Assembly: GCA_030141605.1 (NCBI GenBank)
Contig: JAQGDQ010000226.1
Span: 184,001 to 244,000, forward strand
Source: Tubiluchus corallicola
Taxonomy: Eukaryota; Priapulida; Priapulimorpha; Priapulimorphida; Tubiluchidae
Reading direction: 5' to 3'
Length of the DNA stretch: 60,000 bases
The notes below the pieces were generated by a model. It was given only the letters and a program-made list of their open reading frames with translations, was not told where the DNA came from and did no database searches. Each line of letters starts with the position of its first letter. Within the stretch, counting starts at the first letter, position 1. Both the position numbers and the translations under genes were made by a program. Of this stretch, positions 39,983 through 50,843 are shown in pieces.

Positions 39983-40440
39983 GTAAGTTACAGATTGTTA
40001 ACTGTAACTTTTTATCTCTGAACTTTGACCTGATACACTGTCAACTTTTGTTTCTCAACTAAGGTTCGGTCAGCGGAAGACAGAGGCATGTTGTGTTCTT
40101 AAAATCTTCTCTTCTTCAAATTTGCTTTTTGCACTTTTTGCAAATATAGATTTACTTTTTGAGAAAAATTGTGGACTTGGCTTACATTCTGCAGGAAAAT
40201 GCTTATTGAGAAGAATTTTCGTTGTTCGTAGGGCCCAATTGCATTTGATTTTGGCAGTTTTTGACCTTGTGATTCTGACCTCTGCAAACGTAAACGAGAC
40301 TCAAGGTCTTGCCAAGCTGATGGTTATATCTTTATGACAGTTTTGATTTTGACTTGTGACCTTACCCTTTGACCTTTTGATGCAAAAAGTGTGATCAAAG
40401 CTTAAGAAGATTATATTGTACCGTTTTGCATGTCGAGTAA
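39983..40440 (+). other. Region downstream of last identified GGT exon
   Basis: I looked here for the missing C-terminal exon of gamma-glutamyltransferase. An acceptor-like aatatag at 40149 opens 19 codons to a stop, but they do not resemble the family, so I do not accept it. Confidence 0.4.
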
Positions 40441-40454
40441 TAAATGCATGGAAT

Positions 40455-40740
40455 TCTACCAAAACTCCAGCCATCTCTACCAAAACTCCAGCCATCTTTA
40501 CCAAAACTCCAGCCATCTCTACCAAAACTCCAGCCATCTTTACCAAAACTCAAGCCATCTTTACCAAAACTCCAGCCATCTCTACCAAAAATCCAGCCAT
40601 CTCTACCAAAACTCCAGCCATCTTTACCAAAACTCCAGCCATCTCTACCAAAACTCCAGCCATCTTTACCAAAACTCCAGCCATCTCTACCAAAACTCCA
40701 GCCATCTCTACCAAAACTCCAGCCATCTCTGCCAAAACTC
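40455..40740. repeat. 21-bp minisatellite, about 14 copies
   Basis: Unit caaaactccagccatctctac with a c/t variant (atctctac or atctttac). Period of seven codons, so all frames are open; not coding. Confidence 0.93.
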
Positions 40741-40894
40741 ATAATTTTTATAATTTTGCACTTTCTGTTAATTGTTATTGTCATAGGTACGTAAAGTTTA
40801 GTACTAATGTTTAAACTTATATTATTGTACTGTATGATATGCTGCACTATGTTGTCCCCTTTGTACGAGAACTAATAATAATAACTACAAAAAA

Positions 40895-41450
40895 CATATC
40901 ACATTGAAAACACTGGTTCTTGTCCGAAGTTAAGCAATGTAGAGCCTGGTTAGTACTTGGATGGGTGACCGCCTAGGAATGCCAAATGCTGTAGGCTTGC
41001 AGGATGCCCACACTCTATCTTGACACTAGGCAGGAGCTGCACAAGCAGCCGGCGGCTAGAGGGTGGAGTAGGTCAAACGACCCAATGGCCATGTGTAGAG
41101 GAGTAAACCTTCCAAATCAGGAGTGAACCCCGAAGACAGACCAGTGCAGCTTGCTCACTGACTCCGGCAGCTCCTGCAGCCAACCTGGTGCCAAACGTAT
41201 CGCTCCGCTTTCGTTTGGACTACACAGGGGGAAGGGAGGGGGTTCCTGTTGTCTGGGCAACTCAGGATCTCCATACACCTTGCCCAGGCGTGCGCCCTGG
41301 AGAGGACACTCCAGTGGTTCAAGGATCGGACTGCTCAGCCACAGTCGACGCTGCAGCTCCAATGTGATCAATAACTGACTCTCTTAGCGCACACTCCATT
41401 GTCTTCTGAGACAGATGGATGCCAACAACAATAATAATAATAATAATAGT
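40895..41450 (+). mobile_element. 5S-rRNA-derived SINE (SINE3-like)
   Basis: 40895-40998 is clearly 5S ribosomal RNA-like: catatcacattga, cgaagttaagcaatgtagag, cctggttagtacttggatgg, gtgaccgcctaggaat, tgctgtaggctt. About ten bases are missing in the first half. The pol III internal control region (box A-like agttaagca, box C-like tggatgggtgaccgcc) is well kept. It runs directly into about 430 bp of unrelated, GC-richer body ending gatggatgccaacaaca followed by (AAT)n at 41426-41449. A 5S head, a body and a simple-repeat tail are the hallmarks of a 5S-headed SINE. No flanking duplication identified. Confidence 0.8.
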
Positions 41451-41976
41451 GTTCAGTGAAATGTTTGCAGTAGATCGTATTTGACCTGCTTATTCTAATC
41501 AAATGTGAAAAGTGTCAACTAAGTTTGCACAGGTGTGTTAATATACACATTACAGGTGTCTGACAGTTGAAGTGCCATAGTAAGCATTCGTGGAGCATTT
41601 CATTTTTGTATTGGACATTTGTTTCACACGTGTGCATAGTGCTTATAAGATTTCTGTGATTAGAATCTTTATTATCACCAGTGTAGTGTTCTTTGATTTA
41701 AATGACCTTTGAACTGCAACTGAGTCCAAAAAAAGAAATACTAACAGCGTGTTCCCATGTTACATTTTTGGAATTTGTCCTTAGAAACACCGACTGACTA
41801 ACATCAATACTCACTAAAATGAAATAAGAAGTTGATAAGCTATTGTTTTTACAGCTTCTGTGATGGCTTAAAGTTATAGTAGACATTACCAATAAAAGTG
41901 CACAGTGCCTTTTTAAGTTGTTACTCAAGACGTAAACCTGCCGTGTACTTGAATAAAATGTCATTTTCCTCTGATA
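41450..41976 (+). other. Upstream part of the first GPCR repeat unit
   Basis: Begins gtgttcagtgaaatgtttgc (from about 41450), the same spacer that recurs near 48515, 54643 and 57483, and continues with one copy of the spacer minisatellite unit (cacaggtgtgttaatataca, gacagttgaagtgccatag). This marks the left edge of the repeated GPCR unit. Confidence 0.6.
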
Positions 41977-42870
41977 ATGAACGTAACGGAAAGAGGGACC
42001 AGTTTCTTTGTTGAGCCTACGATCGTGGTGGCATTCCTGATATTTGTATTAGCGGGCATTTTTATAATTACAGGAAACTTATTAGTTCTGATTGCAATTT
42101 GTAAAATTTCTCGTTTGCAAACTAAAACAAATGCTCTTATTGCGTCGCTTGCGGTAACTGATTTACTTGTTGGTTTATGTGCACCAGTAGAATTGACAGC
42201 TTTGCTGCGTCCAGCTATGAAATCAAATTTAGTGTTTATAGTTGTGCAGCACACGTTTGAAATTGGAATGGCAAATGCAAGTATTTTTCACCTGTGTCTA
42301 ATAGCAGCTGAGAGATATGTGGCTGTTGTTCATCCATTCAAGTATCACACCGTCGTGAGGAAAGAAACCATTGTTGCAGCACTTTGCATTGTTTGGGCTT
42401 CTGCGCTTACTCAAACTGTCATTACTGTTATCGCAATTGTTTTCAAAGTTCAGATTTTGTTTATTGTTGATGCTATTTTAGCATTTTATGTACCAGTGGT
42501 TATGATTTTTGTACTCTATACCCTTGTTTGGAAAATGGCAAGAAGACACGTCTTACAAATACACAGTCAAGGTCAAGGAAGCCAAAAAAATATTATGCAA
42601 ATGAAAGCAACAAAAACTCTAGCCATTGTTACCTTTGCTTTTCTGGTATGTTGGGGTCCATCGTATATGTACGTCACATTATGTTATTTATTGCGTTATA
42701 ATGAAGAATATGAAATATATTTTTATTTACTTGCACTTGGATTTACAAACAGTGCCATTAATCCCGTCATCTATGCGTTTTGCAGCACTGACTTTAAAAT
42801 GGCTTTCAAGAAAATTTTGCTTCCACATAAATTGCCAAGAGATTGCCCAGCGATTGAGCAACATTCTTAA
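41977..42870 (+). CDS. Rhodopsin-class GPCR, type B, intact (297 aa)
   Basis: Single-exon seven-transmembrane receptor. N-terminus MNVTERGTSF with a sequon (NVT). TM1 GNLLVLIAI; TM2 SLAVTDLLVGL; TM3 end AAERYVAVVHP (ERY for DRY); TM4 tryptophan in CIVWA; TM5 YVPVVMIFVLY; TM6 FAFLVCWGP; TM7 NSAINPVIY; then a short tail (FKMAFKKILL). The third loop is short with RRHVLQIHS and MQMKATKTLAIVT. No cysteine at the usual top of TM3 and none in the second extracellular loop, so the canonical disulphide is absent. This, with overall look, recalls melanocortin/EDG/cannabinoid/adenosine-type receptors, but no ligand can be predicted. Most divergent of the cluster and the first in the array. Confidence 0.93.
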   Translation: MNVTERGTSFFVEPTIVVAFLIFVLAGIFIITGNLLVLIAICKISRLQTKTNALIASLAVTDLLVGLCAPVELTALLRPAMKSNLVFIVVQHTFEIGMANASIFHLCLIAAERYVAVVHPFKYHTVVRKETIVAALCIVWASALTQTVITVIAIVFKVQILFIVDAILAFYVPVVMIFVLYTLVWKMARRHVLQIHSQGQGSQKNIMQMKATKTLAIVTFAFLVCWGPSYMYVTLCYLLRYNEEYEIYFYLLALGFTNSAINPVIYAFCSTDFKMAFKKILLPHKLPRDCPAIEQHS

Positions 42871-43716
42871 GACACGCCATACACATATTTTTGATGTAGA
42901 GAATGCAACTGAACAAAGTTTTTGGCACGGAGCATACAATTTTTTTTTCAATTCAATAGATTTATTTCGCAATAAACATATACATATGCATTACATGTGC
43001 ATCGATGATCAGTTTTTGTTAATACAAAATTATGATACTATTCATGAATTTTGCGCTAGAGACCTAAGAAGTTAGCTTATGCTAGGCCACTAGTATTAGT
43101 TACGAGAAAAGTTACAATATATTACTAATGGTTAGTGTGAGTTACAGTGGGCATTAGTACATTTTCATAATTATGATGTAAACTGATGGTCGGTACAGAG
43201 AAATGATAAATGTTTTAACACATTCGCTAAGCATTTGTGGAGGAGGCAACACTTGATTAGACTATATGGAGGTGCGCATTGCAGATATATATATATGGGT
43301 GGGAAGTAATAACTATATTATTATACTAGAGGTGAAGTTTTTGAAAATGAAAAACAACAAATCATGACTGAGTGATCAGTTATATGTTTCAAGTAAGTTT
43401 AATTTATAATTTTTTTTAAATATGGACAGTGAGTTGGCATTTTTAGTACAATAATTGAAATTGAGCATATAGTCGGGTAATAAACTTGAAATGGAGACGA
43501 TAACTGTGTAATGTTTTTGTGTTGGAGCTTTCAACGGTGACATGCTGGAAATGAAGGATACAGTTGAGCAGTATTTTTAAAATCAGGTACACACTAAGCA
43601 GTTTATTCCATTCCGGCTCACGATGTGCGATTATGGAATAAACAATGGTTGGCAGAGTGTATTGATATAAGATATGTTTCTTTTACTCAATAGGTATAAG
43701 GCCAGTGTTGTTACTA
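42871..43716. other. Spacer, no feature seen
   Basis: 3' flank of the first receptor. A second frame overlapping the end of the receptor (42626-43075) is a shadow. Nothing else recognisable. Confidence 0.5.
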
Positions 43717-44319
43717 CAGTGTTCCCTCACTTATCGCGGGTGTTCCGTTCCAGGCCCACCCGCGATAAGCGAATTTCCGCGAAGTAGGGACGCTATACTT
43801 ATTTTAGTAGTTATGCATTATTTTAAGTTTTTATAAACCCTCCCCACATTCTTATACATAACCCTTTCCCATTCCCTTAATAACTTTTCCCATACTGTAC
43901 ATGTACCTTTTAAAAAACTTTATTTAAATGTTCGTAATTGTGTACAATCTCACGTCGGCAAGTAGCATCTCAAGCGGGTGCAAGTACTACATTCATTTTT
44001 GGTGTGTATTCATCCGCCGAATAAATACACTATTCACCGTAAATGGTAATTTTTTATGATTCATAATATTCTTTTAATGTTAGAATTAATATTTTTAATA
44101 TATCTTTATACATTTTCTGATTTCTTATGCAAAATTCATCAAATCTATACATTACTGTACAATACGCATTACGCATGTGCAAAAATACTTTAGACGAAGT
44201 ACCGTAAATCCCACGAAACAGCGAAAATACCGAGATAAATCTTTTACATTAATATTTTTGAAAACCTGCGAAACAGTGAGTACGCAATAAACAAACCACG
44301 AAGTAGCGAGGGAACATTG
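43717..44319. mobile_element. 603-bp mariner/Tigger-type MITE, second copy
   Basis: Same family as 34688-35136 but in the opposite orientation. Left end CAGTGTTCCCTCACTTATCG, right end (inverted) CAATGTTCCCTCGCTACTTC, TA on both sides. About 150 bp longer than the other copy. Confidence 0.88.
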
Positions 44320-44837
44320 TATTGCACCCTTAAACTTCACAGTAGATGGCGGGACATATGTTATAACTCATGTATTTCACAAATCTTTCAGACTTACTTA
44401 ACTCTGCAGGCCTATGTGTAATGATTCATATATATTTATATTAATTTGTTTATTAGTTTTCTCTTTTAGGTAATCCTCATTTACCTTTTACCATTTACTG
44501 TGTGCAACTAATCTTATGAATACTTTTTTGTGTCTGAAAAAATTGTTTTGAATTAAATTCAAACTTAGTTTACATAGGTGTGGTAATGTTTATTGTATGT
44601 ATTTATGAAGTATATCTAGCCAGCCGGAAATCAGATGTCATACACTTGCAGTTTAAGCTAGAGCAAATTTATGGCTGCCGTCTAACAATACATGCTGCAC
44701 TTGCCTAATTGCTGAAATGCTTTCGTGAATCAAAGTAAACTTGCATAGTAACGGGTATTTGTTCTGCAAGTGTACTTTGTGGCAATAAAATCCCTATGAA
44801 TAGAAATGTTATCATTCTAGCTGTTGTGCTTTTTAAT

Positions 44838-45090
44838 ATAAATGACATTATACTGCATCATTGTGAGAATGAATGACATTATACTGCATCATTGTGAGAA
44901 TGAATGACATTATACTGCATCATTGTGAGAATGAATGACATTATACTGCATCATTGTGAGAATGAATGACATTATACTGCATCATTGTGAGAATGAATGA
45001 CATTATACTGCATCATTGTGAGAATGAAAGACATTATACTGTATCATTGTGAGAATGAATGACATTATGTATACTGTATGATTGTGAAAA
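44838..45090. repeat. 31-bp minisatellite derived from a GPCR upstream block
   Basis: Seven to eight copies of aatgacattatactgcatca plus ttgtgagaatg. The unit is part of the conserved upstream block (tttttaatataaatgacatt, atattggatcattgtgag) found once before other receptors of the array, so a promoter-proximal piece has been amplified here. Confidence 0.88.
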
Positions 45091-45249
45091 TGATCATACG
45101 TAGTTTACTTGTATTTCTGACAGTGATTTCTTTGTAAATGCGTTTTCAGATTTTCGATTGCAGTGAAAATATGACACGGACATTTACGAATGCAAATGCT
45201 CTACTTTTGCAAACCTTTCGAACGTTTTTCGAAATGAGATGTTCTGAAC

Positions 45250-45459
45250 ATGAATACATCTTCGTTTCCATTTGATTTTGCTACTATGAACACAACAGAA
45301 CATGCGGTTACATTTTTACCAAACTCTGTGATTTCCATAAAAGTTCTGCTGCTAATACTACTAAGTAGTACTATAATAGCTGGAAACTTATTAGTTCTGA
45401 TTGCAGTTTGTAAGATTCCTCGTTTGCAAACTAAAACAATACATATTGGTCTTGCCTAA
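45250..45459 (+). pseudogene. GPCR fragment (N-terminus and TM1 only)
   Basis: Starts MNTSSFPFDFATMNTTE and follows type A receptors through TM1 (GNLLVLIAVCKI) to LQTKT, then abruptly becomes acatattggtcttgcctaat, the sequence upstream of other receptors (as at 49702). The join is at about 45436, within a shared aacaa. The remaining six membrane spans are gone; it cannot be a receptor. Confidence 0.9.
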
Positions 45460-45539
45460 TAGCTAAAATGTTTTCGTGATCCAAAGTAAATTTGCAAAGT
45501 AAAGTGCATTTGTTCTACTGGTGTGCTTTGTGTCTATAA

Positions 45540-45677
45540 AACTCCATGGCTAGAAACATTATCATTGTGGCTTGTTAATATAAATAACATTATATTGGAT
45601 CTTTCATGACAGGTGTGTTTATCAATGAAAATGCTCTGCTGTTGCAAACCTTTCTGACTTTTTTCGAATGCGATGCT
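45540..45677 (+). promoter_or_regulatory. Conserved upstream block of the type A GPCR genes
   Basis: A block reading ctttgtgtctataaaa(c/t)t, tatggctagaaacattatca, ttgtggctt, ttaatataaatgacatta, ttggat(c/t)tttc(a/g)tgacag precedes each type A start (also near 49800-49937, 52165-52301, 55930-56223 and 58590-58734). Conservation upstream of intact and broken copies alike partly reflects recent duplication, so a promoter role is inference. TATA-like words: tctataaaa and ttaatataaat. The tgacag may also be a 3' splice site for a non-coding first exon. Confidence 0.45.
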
Positions 45678-46583
45678 ATGAACATGAATACGTCTTCGTT
45701 TTTGGTTGATTTTGCTACCACGAACACAACAGAAAGTGGGGTTACATTTCTGGCAAAGTCTGTGATTTCAATAAAAGTTCTGCTGCTAATACTATTAGGT
45801 ATTGCTATAATAGCTGGAAACTTATTAGTGCTTATTGCAGTTTGTAAGTTTCCCCGTTTACAAACTAAAACAAATGTTCTTGTTGCGTCTCTTGCTGTAA
45901 CTGATTTACTTGTTGGTGTAGTAACACCAGCAGAAGTGACCAGAGTGTTGTATCCAGCTGTGTTGTCAAACCAAGTGTTTGTATTGGTGCTGTACATATT
46001 TGAAGTTGGAATGGTGAATGCGAGTGCATTACACTTGTGTCTGATAGCAGCTGAAAGATATGTGGCTGTTGTTCATCCATTTAAGTATCACACCATCGTG
46101 AGGAAAGAAATCATTGTTGCCGCACTTTCGATTACTTGGATTGTTGCTTTAACTGTGGCAGCGCTTTGTATTATTTTCACGTTCATTTTCTATAATCGTC
46201 TTCTGTTAGTCGTTGGTGCCATTTTAGCATTTTATTTACCAGTGTTTACGATTATTGTACTGTATGTCCTTGTTTGGAGAACTGCAAGAAGGCACGTCTT
46301 GCAGATACACAGTCAATGTCAAGGAAGCCAGGCTAACGTGATGCAAATGAAAGCAACAAAAACTTTAGCCATTGTTACCTTTGCTTTTCTGGTATGTTGG
46401 GGTCCCTATTCTCTGTATCAGACAGTTTGTTATATATTGTCTTACGAAGAGAAAAATGAAATACATGAGTTTTTATATGTATTTGGATTTATCAACAGTG
46501 CCTTTAATCCAATCGTGTATGCACTGTCTAGCACTGATTTTAGATGGGCTTTCAAAAAAATGTTGCTTTCACGTGAATTGTAA
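45678..46583 (+). CDS. Rhodopsin-class GPCR, type A, intact (301 aa)
   Basis: Single-exon receptor starting MNMNTSSFLVDF with sequons NTS and NTT in the extracellular N-terminus. Motifs: GNLLVLIAV (TM1), SLAVTDLLVG (TM2), AAERYVAVVHP (TM3), ITWIVA (TM4), YLPVFTIIVLY (TM5), FAFLVCWGP (TM6), NSAFNPIVY (TM7), tail ending KKMLLSREL. The frame is open 24 codons further upstream (from 45606), but I choose the MNMNTSS start because the paralogue at 58735 has a stop in that stretch. No TM3/ECL2 disulphide cysteines. Flanks are almost identical to those of the receptor at 49938: a recent tandem duplication. Confidence 0.93.
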   Translation: MNMNTSSFLVDFATTNTTESGVTFLAKSVISIKVLLLILLGIAIIAGNLLVLIAVCKFPRLQTKTNVLVASLAVTDLLVGVVTPAEVTRVLYPAVLSNQVFVLVLYIFEVGMVNASALHLCLIAAERYVAVVHPFKYHTIVRKEIIVAALSITWIVALTVAALCIIFTFIFYNRLLLVVGAILAFYLPVFTIIVLYVLVWRTARRHVLQIHSQCQGSQANVMQMKATKTLAIVTFAFLVCWGPYSLYQTVCYILSYEEKNEIHEFLYVFGFINSAFNPIVYALSSTDFRWAFKKMLLSREL

Positions 46584-47294
46584 AACTTAATGCGAAAAAC
46601 TTTCACGTGAATTGCTTTCACTTAATGATAACTGCATTAATAGCATGAAACTGAGAAACTGCACAAGTGAGCAAAATTCTTCAAATAGAGCACACAATTG
46701 ACCAAGTTTTTTGAAGCGAATATCCAAGTAATGTTCCAAAGATGTGCTACAAAATTGGGCAACATTTTATATGTAATAGATCGTCAGATTAATGAGCTTG
46801 ATATAATGAAGCAGCAAATAGTTTACACACACTTAGCAACATATTTAAGTTGAGCAAACAATGTCCAATTATAATAGTCTAAGGTTATAGTGTTGTATGC
46901 ATGTTTACTAAAACATTATTCCGGCTCAGCATATCAACAGAACTAATCTTCCATGTTGCACAGTAGTTGCGTTACATCATTCTGCATGTGCACTTAGCAT
47001 TTATAAAGAGGTTTGTTATCATAGCTATTATGCTTTTTAATGTGTATAACATTATGCTGTATCAATATTGTGTGAGAATGACCATTTTATTTTTTATATA
47101 TGTTGTGTTTGTTTCTGGCAACCTTGCAGATGCTACCATGCATGGCCATTTTCAGATTTGCTATAGCTGGCTTTGTAGTGACAAGTAACATAAACAGTCG
47201 CGGTTGGTAACTTGTTCTGTTTTAGTAGTAAAAATTTGTAGTTCTCTATACTTGCTTGAAGGTCTGACTTTGACACCTAAAAAGTTCTCTGATC

Positions 47295-47989
47295 ATGAAC
47301 TCGACTTACTTGTTGGTTTATCAGTGCCAGTAGCGATTACTGCATTGTTGTATCCGGTTCTGAAATCAAATGCAGTATTTGTAGCAGTGCATTCCATATT
47401 TGAATCGGGATTGATATATGCAAGCACATTTCACCTGTGTCTGATAGTAACTGAAAGATGCATAGCTGTTATTCATCCATTCCTGTATCACAGCATCATG
47501 AGAAAAGAAACCATTGTTGCTGCACTTTGCATTACACGGATTGTTACTTTCATTGAGGCAGTTATTACTGATATCATCAGAATCATCTTCAAAGCACGGA
47601 GTCTTTTGATTCTTGATGATATTTTAGCATTTTATTTACCAATGTTCATGATTTTTGTACTGTATGTCCTAATATGGAAAACTGCAAGAAGTCACGTTTT
47701 ACAGATACACAGTCAGTATCAGGGCAGCCAGGCCAACGTGATGCAAATGAAAGCAACAAAAACTTTAGCAATTGTTACTGTTGCTTTCCTAGCATGTTGG
47801 GGACCTGAGTATGTGTATGAGACGTTTATTTACATATTTTCTTACAAAAAGACACGTAATAAAACCGTATTAACTGTCATATTTGCACTTGGATTAGTCA
47901 ACAGTACTTTTAATCCAATGATATATGCATTTTCTAAGACTGACTTTAAATGGCTTTCAAGGAAATTTTGTTTTGACAAACAGTATTAG
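47295..47989 (+). pseudogene. Type B GPCR with 5' deletion across a microhomology
   Basis: The start ATG AAC TCG ACT T is fused directly to the end of TM2 (ACTTGTTGGTTTATC). Compared with the copy at 51564, 211 bp between two gactt words (51572 and 51783 there) are missing, which shifts the frame and deletes TM1. The rest is readable to TM7 (NSTFNPMIY) and the DKQY end. The TM3 motif is ERC instead of ERY. An open frame from 47204 reads through in another start context, but the protein would lack TM1. Confidence 0.85.
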
Positions 47990-49700
47990 AAAATTGCATT
48001 AATCACATGCAGCTAACATAGAACGTACGGGTAACCAACAAGGAATAGATAATCGAACATGTTCTTGAGGCAAGTGGTTAATATATGTGCTTAGCAACCA
48101 TTTAAGCAATCTGTTGAGGCTGTCAGTAGATTAATGGTGACTACTTTCGATACCCTAACCCTTAGTCGTTTCATTTTGATCTTTCACTGTCCAAAATCAT
48201 GTAATAAGCTACTAACAATATTAATTACAACACCATATTTAATAATAGTAAAAACTGACAGATTGATCAATGCCTAACAGATGCAAAAAATTAAATTTTA
48301 TCAACTGTGAAGTAATGTCAAAATGCAGACGGTAAATTTCACAATTTGTGTATATAATGGTAATTATGAGGTTTTGCACAATCTACATTGAAACAATAAT
48401 GGTTTTTGTATCTATATTATATACTGTGTGCGCTATTGTATCTGCTCTTGTTGTATAGATAGTGGTATAATATATTGATAGTGAGCGTGTTATTACAATT
48501 GGTTTTTGTATCGTGTTCAATGAAATGCTTGCAGTAGGTAATGTTTTACCTGCCAATTCTGATCAGAAATGAAAAGAAATTAAATGAAATTTTCACAGGT
48601 GTGATAATACATACAGATTTCAGACACCTAACTGTTGAAGTGCTAAACTAGCCATTGGACATTAGTTTCACAGGTATGATAATATGTACACATTTCAGAC
48701 ACCTAACTGTTGAAGTGCTAAAGTAGTCATTGGACAGTAGTTTCATAGGTGTGGTAATACATACACATTTCAGACACCTAACTGCTGAAGTGCTAAAGTA
48801 GTCAAGGAACAGTAATTTCACAGGCGTGATAATATGTACACATTACTAGCATCTAACTGTCGAAGTGCCAAAGTACTCTTTCACGTGGCACTTCATGTTT
48901 GCAATGAACAATTGTTTCACAGGTGTGCATAGTGTTTATAAGAGGCTGTTTCACTAGTTGAGTCAACAAGCATGCTTCTGTCTTTGCAGCCATCAAAAGA
49001 AATGTCATTAATTTTATTTGTTGTGACACAATAAACACAGTCATGTATGAGACTTAATCAGACTTTTCAATCATCGGGACAATATTAGTTTGAAACGAAT
49101 TTACCATGTTTGGTGATTTTGTAACATTTGTCGTATGTGACTTCTTATTCTTAATGAATTTAGAATCGCATATAGCAATTGTATGAGGAAATCGTTTTCA
49201 CTATCTTACCAGTGCAAAGGAAATGTCGGGAGATTTTGCTGTTCCTGATTTTGATGTGTTACTAAGAAAATGTTCATTTTCCGTAAAATCATGTCTTGAA
49301 ACATGATAACACCTGTCCGAGATGCTTCAGGCTATCTGATGTATGTTGTACTTGTAAATTTCACAGCAGCAGGAGATATGTTATGACTCATGTATGTCAC
49401 AAATCTCTCAGACTTACATCTACAGGCCTATGTGTAATCTTTATCTGTGTACATAATTTTTTAATCTATTAATCTTATAATTGGTTTTAGCCACTAACTC
49501 TCATTTATCTTTTATCATTTGCTGTGTCCAACTAACGTTATGGACATTTTCATGTGTGAAATAAAATTGAAATTTAATTCAAAACTTATGTAGGTGTGGT
49601 AATGTTTATTGTATGCATCTACGAAGTCATCCAGCCAGAAATCAGATGTCATACACCTACTCTCTAAGCTAGAGAAAATTTATGGCTACCGTCTAACAAT
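47990..49700. other. Spacer of the GPCR repeat unit
   Basis: Contains the recurrent spacer (gttcaatgaaatgcttgcag at about 48513), the spacer minisatellite at 48600-48870, and the block ggagatatgttatgactcat (49371), which recurs near 55510 and 58186. No gene. Confidence 0.6.
48600..48870. repeat. ~75-bp GPCR-spacer minisatellite, 3-4 copies
   Basis: Unit with gtttcacaggtgtgataata, then cacatttcagacacctaact, then gttgaagtgctaaagtagtc. The same unit recurs at 54725-55440 and 57545-58115. Confidence 0.85.
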
Positions 49701-49937
49701 ACATATTGGTCTTGCCTAATAGCTAAAATGTTTTCGTGATCCAAAGTAAATTTGCAAAGTAAAGTGCATTTGTTCTACTGGTGTGCTTTGTGTCTATAAA
49801 ACTCCATGGCTAGAAACATTATCATTGTGGCTTGTTAATATAAATAACATTATATTGGATCTTTCGTGACAGGTGTGTTTATCAATGAAAATGCTCTGCT
49901 GTTGCAAACCTTTCTGACTTTTTTCGAATGCGATGCT

Positions 49938-50843
49938 ATGAACATGAATACGTCTTCGTTTTTGGTTGATTTTGCTACCACGAACACAACAGAAAGTGGG
50001 GTTACATTTCTGGCAAAGTCTGTGATTTCAATAAAAGTTCTGCTGCTAATACTATTAGGTATTGCTATAATAGCTGGAAACTTATTAGTGCTTATTGCAG
50101 TTTGTAAGTTTCCCCGTTTACAAACTAAAACAAATGTTCTTGTTGCGTCTCTTGCTGTAACTGATTTACCTGTTGGTTTATTAACACCAGCAGAAGTGAT
50201 CACAGTGTTGTATCCATCTGTGTTGTCAAACCAAGTGTTTTTATTGGTGCTGTACATATTTGAAGTTGGAATGGTGAATACAAGTGCATTAAACTTGTGT
50301 CTGATAGCAGCTGAAAGATATGTGGCTGTTGTTCATCCATTCAAGTATCACACCATCGTGAGAAAAGAAACCATTGTTGCTGCACTTTGTATTTCTTGGA
50401 CTTTTGCTGTAACTGAGGCAGTTATTTATGTTATTTTCGTATACATTATGAATGCACAAAGTCTATTAATCGTTGATGCTACTGTAACATTTTATTTACC
50501 AGTGCTAACGATTCTTGTGCTCTATGCCCTAATTTGGAAAACTGCAAGAAGGCACGTCTTACAGATACATAGTCAAATTCAAGGAAGCCAGGCAAATGTG
50601 ATGCAGATGAAAGCAACAAAAACTTTAGCCATCGTTACATTTGCTTTTCTGATATGTTGGGGTCCCATTTCTCTGTATCAGACAGTTTGTTATATATTGC
50701 CTTATGAAGAGAATCATGAAATAAACCAAGTTTTATATTTATTTGGATTTATCAACAGTGCCATTAATCCAATCGTGTATGCACTGTCTAGCACTGATTT
50801 TAGATGGGCTTTCAAAAAAATTGTGCTTTCTCGTGAATTGTAA
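49938..50843 (+). CDS. Rhodopsin-class GPCR, type A, intact (301 aa)
   Basis: Single-exon receptor, start MNMNTSSFLVDF chosen as for the copy at 45678; the frame is open from 49866. The first about 95 codons are practically identical to that copy; TM4, ECL2 and TM5 differ clearly (CISWTFAVTEAVIYVIF, NAQSLLIVDATV). Motifs kept: GNLLVLIAV, AAERYVAVVHP, YLPVLTILVLY, LICWGP, NSAINPIVY. TM2 reads TDLPVGL, an unusual proline. No TM3/ECL2 disulphide cysteines. The patchy divergence suggests gene conversion at the 5' end or selection on the ligand-facing half. Confidence 0.92.
   Translation: MNMNTSSFLVDFATTNTTESGVTFLAKSVISIKVLLLILLGIAIIAGNLLVLIAVCKFPRLQTKTNVLVASLAVTDLPVGLLTPAEVITVLYPSVLSNQVFLLVLYIFEVGMVNTSALNLCLIAAERYVAVVHPFKYHTIVRKETIVAALCISWTFAVTEAVIYVIFVYIMNAQSLLIVDATVTFYLPVLTILVLYALIWKTARRHVLQIHSQIQGSQANVMQMKATKTLAIVTFAFLICWGPISLYQTVCYILPYEENHEINQVLYLFGFINSAINPIVYALSSTDFRWAFKKIVLSREL

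Noticed and set aside
40395-40847. Four overlapping frames of about 60-150 codons
   Set aside because: 21-bp minisatellite; low complexity in every frame.
40895-40998. Functional 5S rRNA gene
   Set aside because: About ten bases of the first half are missing, several stem positions are changed, and it continues directly into a SINE body with an (AAT)n tail.
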